Positions 25,154 through 35,939 of a DNA stretch of 64,000 bases are shown piece after piece. Position 1 is the stretch's first letter; each line of letters opens with the position of its first letter. This DNA comes from a virus: IMG/VR virus record IMGVR_UViG_3300050015_000276, positions 1 to 64,000 of that record. One strand, 5' to 3'. The notes under the pieces were generated by a model. The model ran no database searches. It worked only from the letters and a program-made list of their open reading frames with translations, and had not been told where the DNA came from. The position numbers were made by a program, and so were the translations under genes.

Positions 25154-27250
25154 ATGTCGAATAGTTCTTCCAGTACAAAACTTTCTTTATCATCTCTTGA
25201 TTTTGACGGTATTAAAAATAATTTAATCGCATATCTACAATCTCAAACTGAATTTAGTGATTATCAGTTTGCCGGAAGTGGATTAAATGTAATTCTCAAT
25301 ATACTCGCATATAATTCCACATATTTAGCATACTATTTAAATTTCGTGGCGAATGAGTCTTTTTTGGATTCTGCTGACCGACGAGAAAATATAGTGAGTA
25401 TTGCAAAACAACTTGGTTATACTCCAACATCAAGAAAATCGGCTCAAGCAATAATTAATATAAAAATTATTCCACCAAATAATTCTAATCCGACCATTAC
25501 ACTTGTAATTCCAAAGTATACAACATTCAATACGAATGTCAGCGGAATTAATTATACGTTTGTAACGACCCAAACATATTCGGTTGATTACGATTCAGTT
25601 AATAATTGTTATAGTGCCAATAATATTTCTATTTTTGAAGGTATTCCATATACATTTCAATATACTGTTAGTACTAGTAATCCTATCAAATATGTGATTC
25701 CCAGTCCCAATATTGATACGAGCCAACTGACAGTTCAAATACAGGATAGCGCATTAAGCACTTCATTAACTACATTTAATTTAATAAATGATTTGAATGT
25801 TTTAAATGGAACATCAAATGTCTTCTTTTTACAAGAAGGTGATAATATGCAGTATGAAGTTTATTTTGGAGATGGTATTCTTGGTAAATCCTTAATAGAT
25901 GGAAATATTGTAAATTTAAACTACATCATTTGTAATGCGGATTTGCCCAATTATGCTAATACATTTGCGGTGTCTGGTAATATTGGCGGGTACTCTAATA
26001 TTATAGTTACTACAATTAATCCGGCATCTGGTGGCGCCGAACGAGAAACTAACGATAGTATTAGGTTTAATGCACCTCAAAACTACCAAACGCAAAATAG
26101 AGCCGTAACGGCTTCTGATTATGAAACTATCATTACGAGAGAATATCCGAATGTTGATAGTGTGGCAATTTGGGGTGGTGAAACAAATAATCCTCCAAAG
26201 TATGGAACAGTATTTATTAGTTTGAAACCTGTTTCTGGTTATGTTATAACTAATTTAACAAAACAAAATATTGTAACAAATATATTACAATCGAGAAACA
26301 TTGTTTCTATTGTACCTGTCATTGTAGATCCTGATTATACTTATTTGGTAATTAATTCTATTGTTAAGTATAATGACCAAAGTACTATTCTCTCGTCTGG
26401 ACAATTACAAAACAACGTTCTCAATACAATTCAAAATTTTTCAATAACAAATATTGGACATTTTGGAGATATATTTCGGTATTCTCAATTGGCAAATGTT
26501 ATTGACAATACAGATCCTTCCATATCGAATAATCTAACAACTGTTTTATTACAAAAAAGAATAATTCCTGATTTTAATAATATTGTCAACTATACATTGC
26601 AATTTTCTAATTCATTAATTCCTGGTACATTAACCAGTGATTCGTTTGTGGATTCACAAGATCAAAATTATAGTTTAGGAGAATTATATTATTTTGATGA
26701 TGATGAAAATGGAAATATTAGGATTTACAAATATAAAGGATCAGTAAAATCTTATACTAATATAAAAGCTGGTATAATTTCTTATGATACCGGAACTATT
26801 GTGTTAAACTCCTTTAAACCTTCGGTTGTAACGAATGCCTCACAAAATTTAGGTATTACTGTTCAACCTTTAATTAATGATGTGACTCCAATTCAAAATC
26901 AAATTATTGTTATTGATCCATTAAATATAACAATAAATATGAAAGTTAATTCTCCACCTTCCGTGACATCAGGGAAAAAAGCTTCTTTGATTTCAATTTT
27001 TAATGATACTCGATTTGGCGGATATAATTATTATATTGACCCAATGACAGGAAATGATTCTAATTCCGGAACATCAGTTACAACGGCGTGGGCAACAACA
27101 GCCCAGGCTGATACAATTTCTTTGGCTAATTCACAATCGATAGGTTATAAATATAATGGGTTTTGGTATTTATATCGAGTGCCTGGAATGACAGCCGATC
27201 TCGGACAATTGACCGCAGATATCGTGTCGGCTCCGGCAGATAGTTTCTAA
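25154..27250 (+). CDS. 6: gp6-like baseplate wedge protein
   Basis: 698 aa (T4 gp6 is 660). The N-terminus matches the family: LDFDGIKNNLIAYLQSQTEFSDYQFAGSGLNVILNILAYNSTYLAYYLNFVANESFLDSADRRENIVSIAKQLGYTPTS. A gpJ-like core follows, including GGAERETNDSIRFNAPQNYQTQNRAVTASDYE. Gp6 dimers form the inner baseplate ring. Directly downstream of gp25, as in related phages. Confidence 0.9.
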   Translation: MSNSSSSTKLSLSSLDFDGIKNNLIAYLQSQTEFSDYQFAGSGLNVILNILAYNSTYLAYYLNFVANESFLDSADRRENIVSIAKQLGYTPTSRKSAQAIINIKIIPPNNSNPTITLVIPKYTTFNTNVSGINYTFVTTQTYSVDYDSVNNCYSANNISIFEGIPYTFQYTVSTSNPIKYVIPSPNIDTSQLTVQIQDSALSTSLTTFNLINDLNVLNGTSNVFFLQEGDNMQYEVYFGDGILGKSLIDGNIVNLNYIICNADLPNYANTFAVSGNIGGYSNIIVTTINPASGGAERETNDSIRFNAPQNYQTQNRAVTASDYETIITREYPNVDSVAIWGGETNNPPKYGTVFISLKPVSGYVITNLTKQNIVTNILQSRNIVSIVPVIVDPDYTYLVINSIVKYNDQSTILSSGQLQNNVLNTIQNFSITNIGHFGDIFRYSQLANVIDNTDPSISNNLTTVLLQKRIIPDFNNIVNYTLQFSNSLIPGTLTSDSFVDSQDQNYSLGELYYFDDDENGNIRIYKYKGSVKSYTNIKAGIISYDTGTIVLNSFKPSVVTNASQNLGITVQPLINDVTPIQNQIIVIDPLNITINMKVNSPPSVTSGKKASLISIFNDTRFGGYNYYIDPMTGNDSNSGTSVTTAWATTAQADTISLANSQSIGYKYNGFWYLYRVPGMTADLGQLTADIVSAPADSF

Positions 27251-27251
27251 T

Positions 27252-28637
27252 ATGACAGAAAACACTATTTCACAATACATTAAAAATTCTCCGGGCGCGA
27301 CGGCTAATGTTCGTGATAATTTTCCTATAGTGTTAGATTTTCTACAGGCATATTATGCTTGGATGGAAACTTCTGGTGAACCTATTAGTGGAATATTTTC
27401 ATTATTAGATAATAGAGATGTTGATTCTACATTAAATGGATTTCTTTCTTATTTTCGTTATGAATTTTTACCTAATATTCCGGCGACAATTATTGCTGAT
27501 CCTAAAAAATTATTAAAACATGCAAAGGATTTTTATCTTGCTCGTGGATCTGAAAAATCCTTTGCATTGTTATTTCGAATTTTGTATAATGATTCCGTAT
27601 TATTTTATTATCCTAAAACTGATTTAATTAAACCATCAGATGGAAAATGGTCAGTTGATACTATCGTCAGATGCACAACCGTGAATGACACTTATAAATT
27701 TATCGGAAGACAAATTGTGGGACACACCTCCCAAACTATTGCCAACGTTGAAAATGTAGTTAAAATTTCACTAAATAATACAATCATCAGTGAAATTTAT
27801 ATTTCTAATATAACAGGCAGATCCACATTTCAAATTGGTGAAAAAATAGATGTATTGCTTTCCGATGGCACTATTGTTCAAGAAACTCTGTATGGTTTAG
27901 CTACCGGTATAAATATTATTGATACGGGTACAGCATATATTTCGGATGATATAATTATTACAGCAAAACCTACAAATGGTTCCGCTGCTATTTTTTCCGT
28001 TGATGCTGTTGATGGAATAGAAAATGGAAGAGTAGTTCAGGCAAATTTTGGAAATTTTATTACTTTGCCAACAATTGAATTGTCAAGTAATGCTTCTTCA
28101 ACTGATAATTTTTATCAGGATATGTTTATAACAATTACTGATGGCAGTGGTGGTGGACAAACAAGATTAATTGTGTCTTATGATGGCACTCATAAGTTAG
28201 CAAGTATTAATAATAATTGGGATGTTCTTCCAGATATTACAAGTCATTATAGTATTTCTCTAGGAAATATTAAAACCATTAAAGTTAAAGATTTTGGTTA
28301 TAATTATACAACACCTATATCTGCTAATTTTTCTTTATCTGGAAACGGGGATGCATTAGGAAATATTTCTATTGGCTCTGTCGGAAGATATGCTGGTAGA
28401 TATGTTAATCCAGATGGTTTCCTTTCTAATAAAAATAAAATTCAAGATAGTTATTATTACCAAGATTTTTCGTATGTATTAAAAGTCCATGAAACTTTAG
28501 ACCAATATAGGGATGTGGTCAAACAGTTATTACATCCTGCTGGCCTGGCTTTATTTGGTGATGTTGTTATTGATGGAACTTTATTTACAAGAAAAATACA
28601 TAGTGTTTCTGGTTCGATAAATATTTCTACATCTTGA
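27252..28637 (+). CDS. Baseplate wedge-region protein (gp7-position), 461 aa
   Basis: The N-terminal ~110 aa (VRDNFPIVLDFLQAYYAWMETSG, FYLARGSEKSFALLFRILYNDSVLFYYP) is a conserved module of baseplate proteins in marine T4-like phages. The rest is beta-rich with repeated IG-x-GxxY-type turns, and FSYVLKVHETLDQYRDVVKQLLHPAGLALFGDV lies near the end. It occupies the gp7 position but is much shorter than T4 gp7 (1,032 aa). Likely wedge or fibre-attachment protein. Confidence 0.65.
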   Translation: MTENTISQYIKNSPGATANVRDNFPIVLDFLQAYYAWMETSGEPISGIFSLLDNRDVDSTLNGFLSYFRYEFLPNIPATIIADPKKLLKHAKDFYLARGSEKSFALLFRILYNDSVLFYYPKTDLIKPSDGKWSVDTIVRCTTVNDTYKFIGRQIVGHTSQTIANVENVVKISLNNTIISEIYISNITGRSTFQIGEKIDVLLSDGTIVQETLYGLATGINIIDTGTAYISDDIIITAKPTNGSAAIFSVDAVDGIENGRVVQANFGNFITLPTIELSSNASSTDNFYQDMFITITDGSGGGQTRLIVSYDGTHKLASINNNWDVLPDITSHYSISLGNIKTIKVKDFGYNYTTPISANFSLSGNGDALGNISIGSVGRYAGRYVNPDGFLSNKNKIQDSYYYQDFSYVLKVHETLDQYRDVVKQLLHPAGLALFGDVVIDGTLFTRKIHSVSGSINISTS

Positions 28638-28643
28638 AGCGGT

Positions 28644-28703
28644 ATGACTGAATCACAATGGGCTAATATGACATCTGACCAATGGTCTTCAATAAAAGAA
28701 TAA
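28644..28703 (+). CDS. Possible 19-aa peptide
   Basis: An ATG just after the previous stop opens a 19-codon frame with an internal repeat (TESQWANMTSDQWSSI). It could be a tiny gene or a remnant C-terminal extension of the preceding gene. No strong Shine-Dalgarno. Confidence 0.3.
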   Translation: MTESQWANMTSDQWSSIKE

Positions 28704-28710
28704 GGAACAC

Positions 28711-30054
28711 ATGAATAAATCTTTAGAATCCAATAATTTTCGTATTTATTCGGCACAGAAATTTATTGAAGGATTACAAACTCAATTTTCTGCCAATAAT
28801 CTTTATTGTTTTATTGGAAAAACTACACCGTGGAATGATGAAGCTAATCCTGATATGCCTAATGATTCTGTTGCCGCGAGAAAGGAAACTTTCTCTGATA
28901 TGCTCGCAGTGAAACGGGTTTCACCATCTGATGTTACTTTAGTAATTCCAAATAATAGTTGGACAGCATCAGTAGTTTATTCTCAATATAACGATCAGGG
29001 TTTGCCAGCATCGGGAATCTATTACGATCAATTTGAACCAACAATAAACGCGGTGCCATTTTTCGTCATAACAAAAGATAATAATGTTTATAAATGTTTG
29101 AGTAATAGTAATGGAATGCCATCTTCTGTTATGCCAACAGGAACTAGTACCACACCGATTACACTTTCAGATGGATATATTTGGAAATTTATGTACCAAG
29201 TAGATTCAACTTCGGCATTAAAATTTCTTTCTTCGAGTTGGATTCCAATACACACATTAAATTATAATGATGGATCATTTCAATGGTCAGTCCAAGCAAC
29301 ATCAATACCAGGAGAAATATTTGCAATTCAAGTGACAAATGGGGGAACTGGTTATTCTACAGTTCCTATTATAACTGTTAATGGTGATGGAACTGGATGT
29401 ACTGCAACAGCAGTACTAACAGGAACAACATTAACTAATATTGTAGTAAATACACCGGGTGTAAATTACACCCAGGCGACGGTGACAATTGGTGGTCCTG
29501 GTACACTTGGTGCCGCAACGGTTATTTTGAGTCCTCCTGGTGGGCATGGATCTAATCCAGTTTATGAATTGGGTGCCATGTATGCTATGGTAGACGTTCA
29601 ATTTGCAAATTCTGAATCTGATAAAATTACGGTTTCTAATGATTATCGAAAATTTGGTTTGTTGTTAAATCCTTTAACATATAATTCGCCATTTTATTAT
29701 TTTCCTTTGATAGGAACATTAACCACAAATTTATTAATTAGTAACATAACAGGAACTTTTAATCCAGATGATATTGTTATCGGAAATACAAGTGGAGCAA
29801 CAGCATATGTTGTGGATTTTAATTCTACTTTAAATGGTCAGTCAAATGTATTGAGATTAACTCAAATACAAGGAACATTTCAAGTTTCTGAAACATTAAA
29901 TGATAGTACTTCCTCGGCGATTTCGGAAATTGTTTCTATTATATCACCCGACCTTGCACCAAATACAGGTTTGATATTAACGACAGAACATATTAGTCCA
30001 GTCAGTAGGTCATTAACACAATTGGAAGATATTAAAGTTGTAATACCGTTTTAG
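28711..30054 (+). CDS. 8: gp8-like baseplate wedge protein
   Basis: 447 aa. QTQFSANNLYCFIGKTTPWND near the start and FFVITKDNNVYKCLSNSNG, followed by DGY-IWKFMYQVD, match the gp8 family as I recall it. The C-terminal half has repeated beta segments (GGTGYSTVPIITVNGDGTG). T4 gp8 is 334 aa. It follows gp6 and the gp7-position gene, the T4 wedge order. Confidence 0.75.
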   Translation: MNKSLESNNFRIYSAQKFIEGLQTQFSANNLYCFIGKTTPWNDEANPDMPNDSVAARKETFSDMLAVKRVSPSDVTLVIPNNSWTASVVYSQYNDQGLPASGIYYDQFEPTINAVPFFVITKDNNVYKCLSNSNGMPSSVMPTGTSTTPITLSDGYIWKFMYQVDSTSALKFLSSSWIPIHTLNYNDGSFQWSVQATSIPGEIFAIQVTNGGTGYSTVPIITVNGDGTGCTATAVLTGTTLTNIVVNTPGVNYTQATVTIGGPGTLGAATVILSPPGGHGSNPVYELGAMYAMVDVQFANSESDKITVSNDYRKFGLLLNPLTYNSPFYYFPLIGTLTTNLLISNITGTFNPDDIVIGNTSGATAYVVDFNSTLNGQSNVLRLTQIQGTFQVSETLNDSTSSAISEIVSIISPDLAPNTGLILTTEHISPVSRSLTQLEDIKVVIPF

Positions 30055-30058
30055 GAAG

Positions 30059-30065
30059 CTAAATA
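30059..30065 (+). promoter_or_regulatory. Late-promoter-like box CTAAATA
   Basis: Lies 14 nt before the ATG of the 1,873-aa structural gene. AAGAGACAA downstream may be the ribosome-binding site. Confidence 0.55.
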
Positions 30066-30079
30066 GATAAGAGACAACA

Positions 30080-33000
30080 ATGCCACTTCAATTTTCAAAC
30101 GCCCCATTTTTCGATGATTTCAATGCCGCAAAAGATTTCATAAAAATATTATTCCGACCAGGATATAGTTTACAAACTCGTGAATTGAACCAATTGCAAT
30201 CTATATATGGAGAACAATTAAATCGGTTCGGACAATATATTTTTAAAGATGGTGCGATGGTTACACCTGGTCAAATAACGTTTGACCAAAATCTCTCCTA
30301 CGTTAAGGTTAATTCAACATATTCAGGATCACCCGTGAACTATGATGCTATTGATCCTTCAAAAGTCAGAACTAATGTACAACTTAAAGGCGCGACATCC
30401 GGAATTATTGCGCAGGTTGTACAAGTGTCTAGTGATATTAATACCATTTATATTAAATATGTAACTTCTGGTACAAGTAATGTGGTTGCAACGTTTTCGG
30501 ATGGTGAAGTTATTGATATTATTCCGGCTAATACCGCGATTTGTCAAGCTATTTCTTCTAATTCAACAGGATTAACATCTCAAGTATCAATTGCTTCGGG
30601 TGTTTATTTCATTTTTGGTAAATTCTTAACTGTTGATTCGCAAACTATTCGTCTTGCTGATTATGACCAATTTCCTTCTGTTAACGTTGGTTTAGAGGCA
30701 ATAGAGAATATTATAACTCCAGAGGACGATATTACCTTATACGACAATGCTATGGGGTCTCCAAATTATGCTGCTCCTGGTGCATATCGGTATCAAATTG
30801 TTTTGAATTTAGTGTCTTTGCCTATAGATGCCGTACCTGATGGCAATTTCACTTCATTGATGGTTATTTCTAATGGAGTTATTCAATCTCAAGTACAAGT
30901 AACAGCATTGAGTGAAATTGCCGATACCTTAGCTCGTAGAACATATGATACAAATGGTAATTTTATTACAACACCATTTGGTTTTGATATTCATGAGAGT
31001 CTTTTAAATGGAAATAATGGTGGAATTTATAGTTCTGGACCACTAGCTCGGGAAGATCAATTGTCATTTGGAATTGAACCCGGAAAAGCTTACGTGCAAG
31101 GTTATGAAATAAAAACTATATCTAAACAATATATTTCTTTAGATAAGGCACGGACAACCAACTTCTCTCAAAATAGCCACATAAGAGCTTATCTTGGAAA
31201 TTTTATATATGTTAATAAAGTGTTTGGATTACCAAATTATGATTTGTGGCCACAAGTTAATCTCTATGCCACTCCTATAGTTACTAGTGGAATTGCACCG
31301 GTAACTACAGTTGTAGGAACTGCTACTATTAGAGGATTTCAATTTTATCAAGGATCATTTAGTGGTTCAGGACCTATTTTTAAATGTTTTTTGACAGACA
31401 TTAATATTACCTCACCCGGTATTTCATTAAATGATGTTAGATCCTTGGCAGTAAGCGATGGAACTTTAATGACCACTGCCAACATTCTAACACAAGTGGA
31501 TATAGTAAATGTTTCTGGTAATTTTGATGTGGGAAGTACAATTACTGATGGAATAGAATCTGAAACTATTTTCGCATGGGATACAATTAATAATATTTTA
31601 TTAACTCAACCATTAACGGTAGCTATTCCGACTAATTATCCTATTATTTCGACGAGTTCATCAATTGGTAAGGCAAATATATTACAGCGCCTTACACTTT
31701 TTGATCCGGCTGACAATACTTTAATATATCAGTTACCACAGAATACTATAGCTACACTACGAGATAATAATGGTGTAAACACTACATCCTATTCTTATCG
31801 TAAAGTATTTACTCCGGTATCTGCAAGTTCAGGAACAGTTACCTTTTCTACTGGAACTAATGAAGTTTTCTCTTCTATGGATGTTAGTGATTATGTAGCC
31901 TGTATTGAAACTGGAACTAATGCTGGCGCATTAATTGATGTTACAAATGCTAATCCTTCTTTTCCTCCTAGCAATTTAACGCAATTAACATTTGATGCTC
32001 CAAACGGTACAACCGTAAAACTTTCAGCTACAGTTGATAAACAGGTGGCATCAGAAAAAACAAAAATATTACAAACACAAACATTAACTGTAAATATTCC
32101 GGCTAGAGTTTTAAATCTTGGAAAAGCTGACATTTATGCTATTGATGGTGTATGGACAGGTTCTGACAATACTGGAACAAATATTACATCGTGGTTTGTT
32201 TTAGATAATGGACAACGAGATAACCGTTATGATTTTGGCACATTGACATTATTACCGGGATATAGTTTACCTAGCACCATTTTTATTCAGTACAAATATT
32301 TTTCTCACAGTTCTGGAGATTATTTTAGTGTTAATAGCTATTTAAATTTTGATGCGTCTTTACCTGGTTATATTTCTAGTGCGACCTATTATCCATTAAT
32401 TCCATATTATAGTGGATCTAATGGTATACAATTTTCATTACGAGATTGTTATGATTTCCGTCCACGTGTGAATGATTCGGCAACGCCAACAAGTACGATT
32501 GCTAATGCCGTAGTACAATCACCACCAATATATGTGACACCAGGAAAATTAGTAAAACCTAATGATGATATCATTTCAGATTTTTCTTATTATCTGGGGC
32601 GTATTGACAAAATTTATTTGTCACAGGATGGTTATTTTGAAATAGTCAAAGGAACACCATCATTGACACCTTTGGCACCTCCAGATCCCTCATCGGGTAT
32701 GGTTGTGGCCCTTATTGGATATCCACCTTACACATTTACCCCATCAAATGTTTCGGTTAAAACCATTCCCAATAAAGTTTATACAATGGCAAAAATCGGA
32801 GATCTTGAAACTCGTATTGCTAATTTGGAATATTATACTGCATTGAATTTACTCGAACAACAAACCGCAAACATGCAAATTATTGATGCCACTACAGGAT
32901 TGAATCGTTATCAATCTGGTTTTATAGTGGATAATTTTGTTGATAATTCCGTATCAGATTATACCAATTCGGATTGTAATTTTTCTTTAGATGCTTTAAA

Positions 33001-35701
33001 TAAAATTATGCGGCCGAGGTATGACACAAATTCTGTTGCCATGCAATTCGATTCGGGTTTGAGTTCAAATGTGGAACTCAATACACTAAAACCTAATAAT
33101 AACATTATTACTTTGCCGTATACAGAATCGCCAATTGTAACGCAAGACAAAGCATCACGCCAAGAAAATATAAATCCATATAATATTTTCAGTTTTGTTG
33201 GAACAATGACATTAACTCCGGCTACAGATACTTGGGTAAGTACTGTTTATTTGCCTGATATTACTATAACGGATAATACTTTATATGACGCTGCGGCTTC
33301 TCAATTAGCAGCCACAAATACTTTAGGTACTATTTGGGATGCGTGGACAACAGATTGGGTTGGAATACCAGTAACAACATTCAATGCGCCTAATACTAAT
33401 CCAAATAATTTAATAGATCAAAGCCTGGGTAGAACAGTTCAATCAAGAACAGGGACAACAAGATCAGTTATTGCAACAACTGATACCACAACATATCAAT
33501 CAAGAACAGGGACAACAACATCCATTATTAACGTACCGCAAACAACCGTGGCAGACGTATTAGTTAATACGGGGATGGTTCCTTATTGCCGCGGCAATAG
33601 TATTCAATTTACAGCCAAAGGACTTAAACCATTCACACAATTTTGGCCATTCTTTGATATAACACCAGTAAGTGCTTATTGTACACCTTCATCTTTAGTG
33701 AGTGATGCTAATGGTATGGTATCTGGAACATTTAATTTGCCAAATCCTTCAATTACTGGAGATCCTGCATTTAGAACAGGAACTAGAGTATTTAAACTTG
33801 TAAACGATATTAATAATACTATAGCTAATATTACATCATATTGTACAGCTAATTATGTGGCTTCTGGAGTTTTAAATACCGACCAAAACACCGTCACATC
33901 TGTTGGAGTAGCTGAAATACAAACACAATCAGTAACCGATATCAGATCTATTGACAATATAACAAGTGAGCTATATGTGCCACGCGAGCCAAGAACACGT
34001 AATTATTCAGATCCTTTAGCCCAATCATTTTTGGTAAGTACATTGCAAGGTGGATTTTGTGCCACAAGTGTAGATGTGTTTTTTGCAACTAAAGACGCCT
34101 CTATTCCAGTAACGTTACAAATTCGAGAAATGCAAAATGGAACACCAACACAATCGGTTGTTCCGTTTAGTACTGTAGTTTTAAATCCTAGCCAGATCAA
34201 TATTTCGGGTGATGGAAATACAAGTACCACATTTTCCTTTCCTTCGCCTGTGTATTTGCAACAGGGTTCAGAATACGCTATTGTCTTGATGTCCAATAGT
34301 AATAGTTATTTTGTGTGGACCGCATTGATGGGAGATTATGTTTTAAATACTGATGTGTTAATTTCTCAAGTGCCGTATACTGGGTTGTTATTTAAATCTC
34401 AGAATGCTAGTACTTGGGTACCGGCACCCGTACAAGCTTTAAAGTTTACCCTTCGCCGCGCAGTATTTAGTTATGGAGTTCTTGGAACTGCTGTAGTTGA
34501 GAATCCTGTTTTGCCATCAACAGTATTGCCAAATCTCTCATTGATAACTTATAATGGATTGAATGCTGTTAGAGTTAAAACACAAACAGCACATGGTATG
34601 CCTGATGGTAGTTTTGTTACAATTAGTATACCTCCAGGAACTAGTAATTCAAATTGGTCCGCATCTTATAATGGTATTCCAGTTACACAAATAGTTCCAA
34701 CAACTAGTGGTGATTTGAGAAATTCATCGTGGGCATCCGGAATTGCCGATACTACTATTGGTTCTCGAACATATATTGTTAGAAATCCTGAATTAGATAA
34801 TTATACTATTTTTATTATGGATGGTAGTGGTCATCCGGTAAATGCATCATCATCAGGATTTACTGGAGTTTCATTGAATGTAACACAAAATTATCCGTAT
34901 GATGTTATGATGCCAATTGTAACTGAATTGAATTTTTCAGGTACTAATACTAATTATTATGTGAGAGCGATTACAGGAAAGTCTCCCCAAGGAACAAGTT
35001 TGCAAATACCATATCTGAGAACTGTAGATGGTACACAATTTATTCCAAATCAAAATATGATTTTGACAAGTCCTCAATTAGTTGCATCAGATATTAATGA
35101 AAAGCATCTAATAACTAGTGATAGTACCAAGAGTTTAATATGGCAAATTAAGTTAACATCGACTGCGGATAATCTTTCGCCCATGATTGATAGTAGTAGA
35201 TTATCCGCATTACTGATATCAAATAGGATTGATTATAGAACAAATTTAACAATTCCAGCAACTTCACCTTCTGGTGCTGAGGCCGCGTGGGTTGCTGAAA
35301 CTTTACCATCTGGAGCAACAGATGCCGCCATTTACATTACTCGGCCGGTAGCATTGGTGAATGCTGCTAACAGTATTCATTTTTGGTTGAATATTATGTG
35401 GCCATATGGATCACAAGTAGATGTTTATTATAAGATTTTATCGACAAATACAAATTCTCAATTTGCGGATGGAAATTATGTTTTGATGCTTCCTGATCCT
35501 AATACAGATTTTTCACCAGCGCAAAATGCAAATGATTTTAGGGATTATTATTGGACAAGTACTCCTAATCCTAATCTTAGTAACTTAACTGATAATATTG
35601 GGGAATTTACACAGTTTTCAGTTAAAGTGGTAATGAGATCTACAAATAGTAGCGGCGTTCCGTTATGTCGTCAAATGCGTTGCATAGCTTTGGAGACGTA
35701 A
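30080..35701 (+). CDS. Giant baseplate/fibre protein, DUF4815-type (1,873 aa)
   Basis: The N-terminus is characteristic: KDFIKILFRPGYSLQTRELNQLQSIYGEQLNRFGQYIFKDGAMVTPGQI. This resembles the DUF4815 module of large marine T4-like tail proteins. Long beta-rich regions follow, then a region near 930-1000 with a short coiled coil (KIGDLETRIANLEYYTALNLLEQQTANMQ). Two copies of SRTGTT lie near residues 1120-1145. The C-terminal third includes DPLAQSFLVSTLQGGF, typical of a tail-fibre peptidase/connector region. Likely a multi-domain baseplate or fibre scaffold that attaches receptor-binding parts. The largest gene in the window. Confidence 0.7.
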   Translation: MPLQFSNAPFFDDFNAAKDFIKILFRPGYSLQTRELNQLQSIYGEQLNRFGQYIFKDGAMVTPGQITFDQNLSYVKVNSTYSGSPVNYDAIDPSKVRTNVQLKGATSGIIAQVVQVSSDINTIYIKYVTSGTSNVVATFSDGEVIDIIPANTAICQAISSNSTGLTSQVSIASGVYFIFGKFLTVDSQTIRLADYDQFPSVNVGLEAIENIITPEDDITLYDNAMGSPNYAAPGAYRYQIVLNLVSLPIDAVPDGNFTSLMVISNGVIQSQVQVTALSEIADTLARRTYDTNGNFITTPFGFDIHESLLNGNNGGIYSSGPLAREDQLSFGIEPGKAYVQGYEIKTISKQYISLDKARTTNFSQNSHIRAYLGNFIYVNKVFGLPNYDLWPQVNLYATPIVTSGIAPVTTVVGTATIRGFQFYQGSFSGSGPIFKCFLTDINITSPGISLNDVRSLAVSDGTLMTTANILTQVDIVNVSGNFDVGSTITDGIESETIFAWDTINNILLTQPLTVAIPTNYPIISTSSSIGKANILQRLTLFDPADNTLIYQLPQNTIATLRDNNGVNTTSYSYRKVFTPVSASSGTVTFSTGTNEVFSSMDVSDYVACIETGTNAGALIDVTNANPSFPPSNLTQLTFDAPNGTTVKLSATVDKQVASEKTKILQTQTLTVNIPARVLNLGKADIYAIDGVWTGSDNTGTNITSWFVLDNGQRDNRYDFGTLTLLPGYSLPSTIFIQYKYFSHSSGDYFSVNSYLNFDASLPGYISSATYYPLIPYYSGSNGIQFSLRDCYDFRPRVNDSATPTSTIANAVVQSPPIYVTPGKLVKPNDDIISDFSYYLGRIDKIYLSQDGYFEIVKGTPSLTPLAPPDPSSGMVVALIGYPPYTFTPSNVSVKTIPNKVYTMAKIGDLETRIANLEYYTALNLLEQQTANMQIIDATTGLNRYQSGFIVDNFVDNSVSDYTNSDCNFSLDALNKIMRPRYDTNSVAMQFDSGLSSNVELNTLKPNNNIITLPYTESPIVTQDKASRQENINPYNIFSFVGTMTLTPATDTWVSTVYLPDITITDNTLYDAAASQLAATNTLGTIWDAWTTDWVGIPVTTFNAPNTNPNNLIDQSLGRTVQSRTGTTRSVIATTDTTTYQSRTGTTTSIINVPQTTVADVLVNTGMVPYCRGNSIQFTAKGLKPFTQFWPFFDITPVSAYCTPSSLVSDANGMVSGTFNLPNPSITGDPAFRTGTRVFKLVNDINNTIANITSYCTANYVASGVLNTDQNTVTSVGVAEIQTQSVTDIRSIDNITSELYVPREPRTRNYSDPLAQSFLVSTLQGGFCATSVDVFFATKDASIPVTLQIREMQNGTPTQSVVPFSTVVLNPSQINISGDGNTSTTFSFPSPVYLQQGSEYAIVLMSNSNSYFVWTALMGDYVLNTDVLISQVPYTGLLFKSQNASTWVPAPVQALKFTLRRAVFSYGVLGTAVVENPVLPSTVLPNLSLITYNGLNAVRVKTQTAHGMPDGSFVTISIPPGTSNSNWSASYNGIPVTQIVPTTSGDLRNSSWASGIADTTIGSRTYIVRNPELDNYTIFIMDGSGHPVNASSSGFTGVSLNVTQNYPYDVMMPIVTELNFSGTNTNYYVRAITGKSPQGTSLQIPYLRTVDGTQFIPNQNMILTSPQLVASDINEKHLITSDSTKSLIWQIKLTSTADNLSPMIDSSRLSALLISNRIDYRTNLTIPATSPSGAEAAWVAETLPSGATDAAIYITRPVALVNAANSIHFWLNIMWPYGSQVDVYYKILSTNTNSQFADGNYVLMLPDPNTDFSPAQNANDFRDYYWTSTPNPNLSNLTDNIGEFTQFSVKVVMRSTNSSGVPLCRQMRCIALET

Positions 35702-35913
35702 TGATAGTTCCGAATTATATAAAAATTGAAAACCGGCCGGGCTTGTGTAGGCATACCAAGAGTATGGGTGTTGTGAACCATGATAAACAAGCCCGGACAC
35801 AATATATAAACCAAAGAGAAAAGATCATTAATGATCAAAAAGTTATTGAACAATTGAAAACGGATGTTTTAGAATTGAAAAATTTAGTTCAACAACTATT
35901 AGATCATAAATAG
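35701..35913 (+). CDS. Small fibre-associated protein (70 aa)
   Basis: Starts inside the TAA of the giant gene (TAATG), so translation is coupled. MIVPNYIKIENRPGLCRHTKSMGVVNHDKQAR is followed by a heptad-rich helix (VIEQLKTDVLELKNLVQQLL). Similar short proteins follow large tail genes in marine T4-like phages, as I recall. The frame extends upstream to 35665 without a better start. Confidence 0.65.
   Translation: MIVPNYIKIENRPGLCRHTKSMGVVNHDKQARTQYINQREKIINDQKVIEQLKTDVLELKNLVQQLLDHK
35906..35912 (+). promoter_or_regulatory. Late-promoter-like box ATAAATA
   Basis: Overlaps the stop of the 70-aa gene. The next ATG is 27 nt downstream behind a purine-rich AAGGAAAAGGAAA ribosome-binding stretch. 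Confidence 0.5.
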
Positions 35914-35939
35914 TAATGTAAGGAAAAGGAAAAGGAAAT

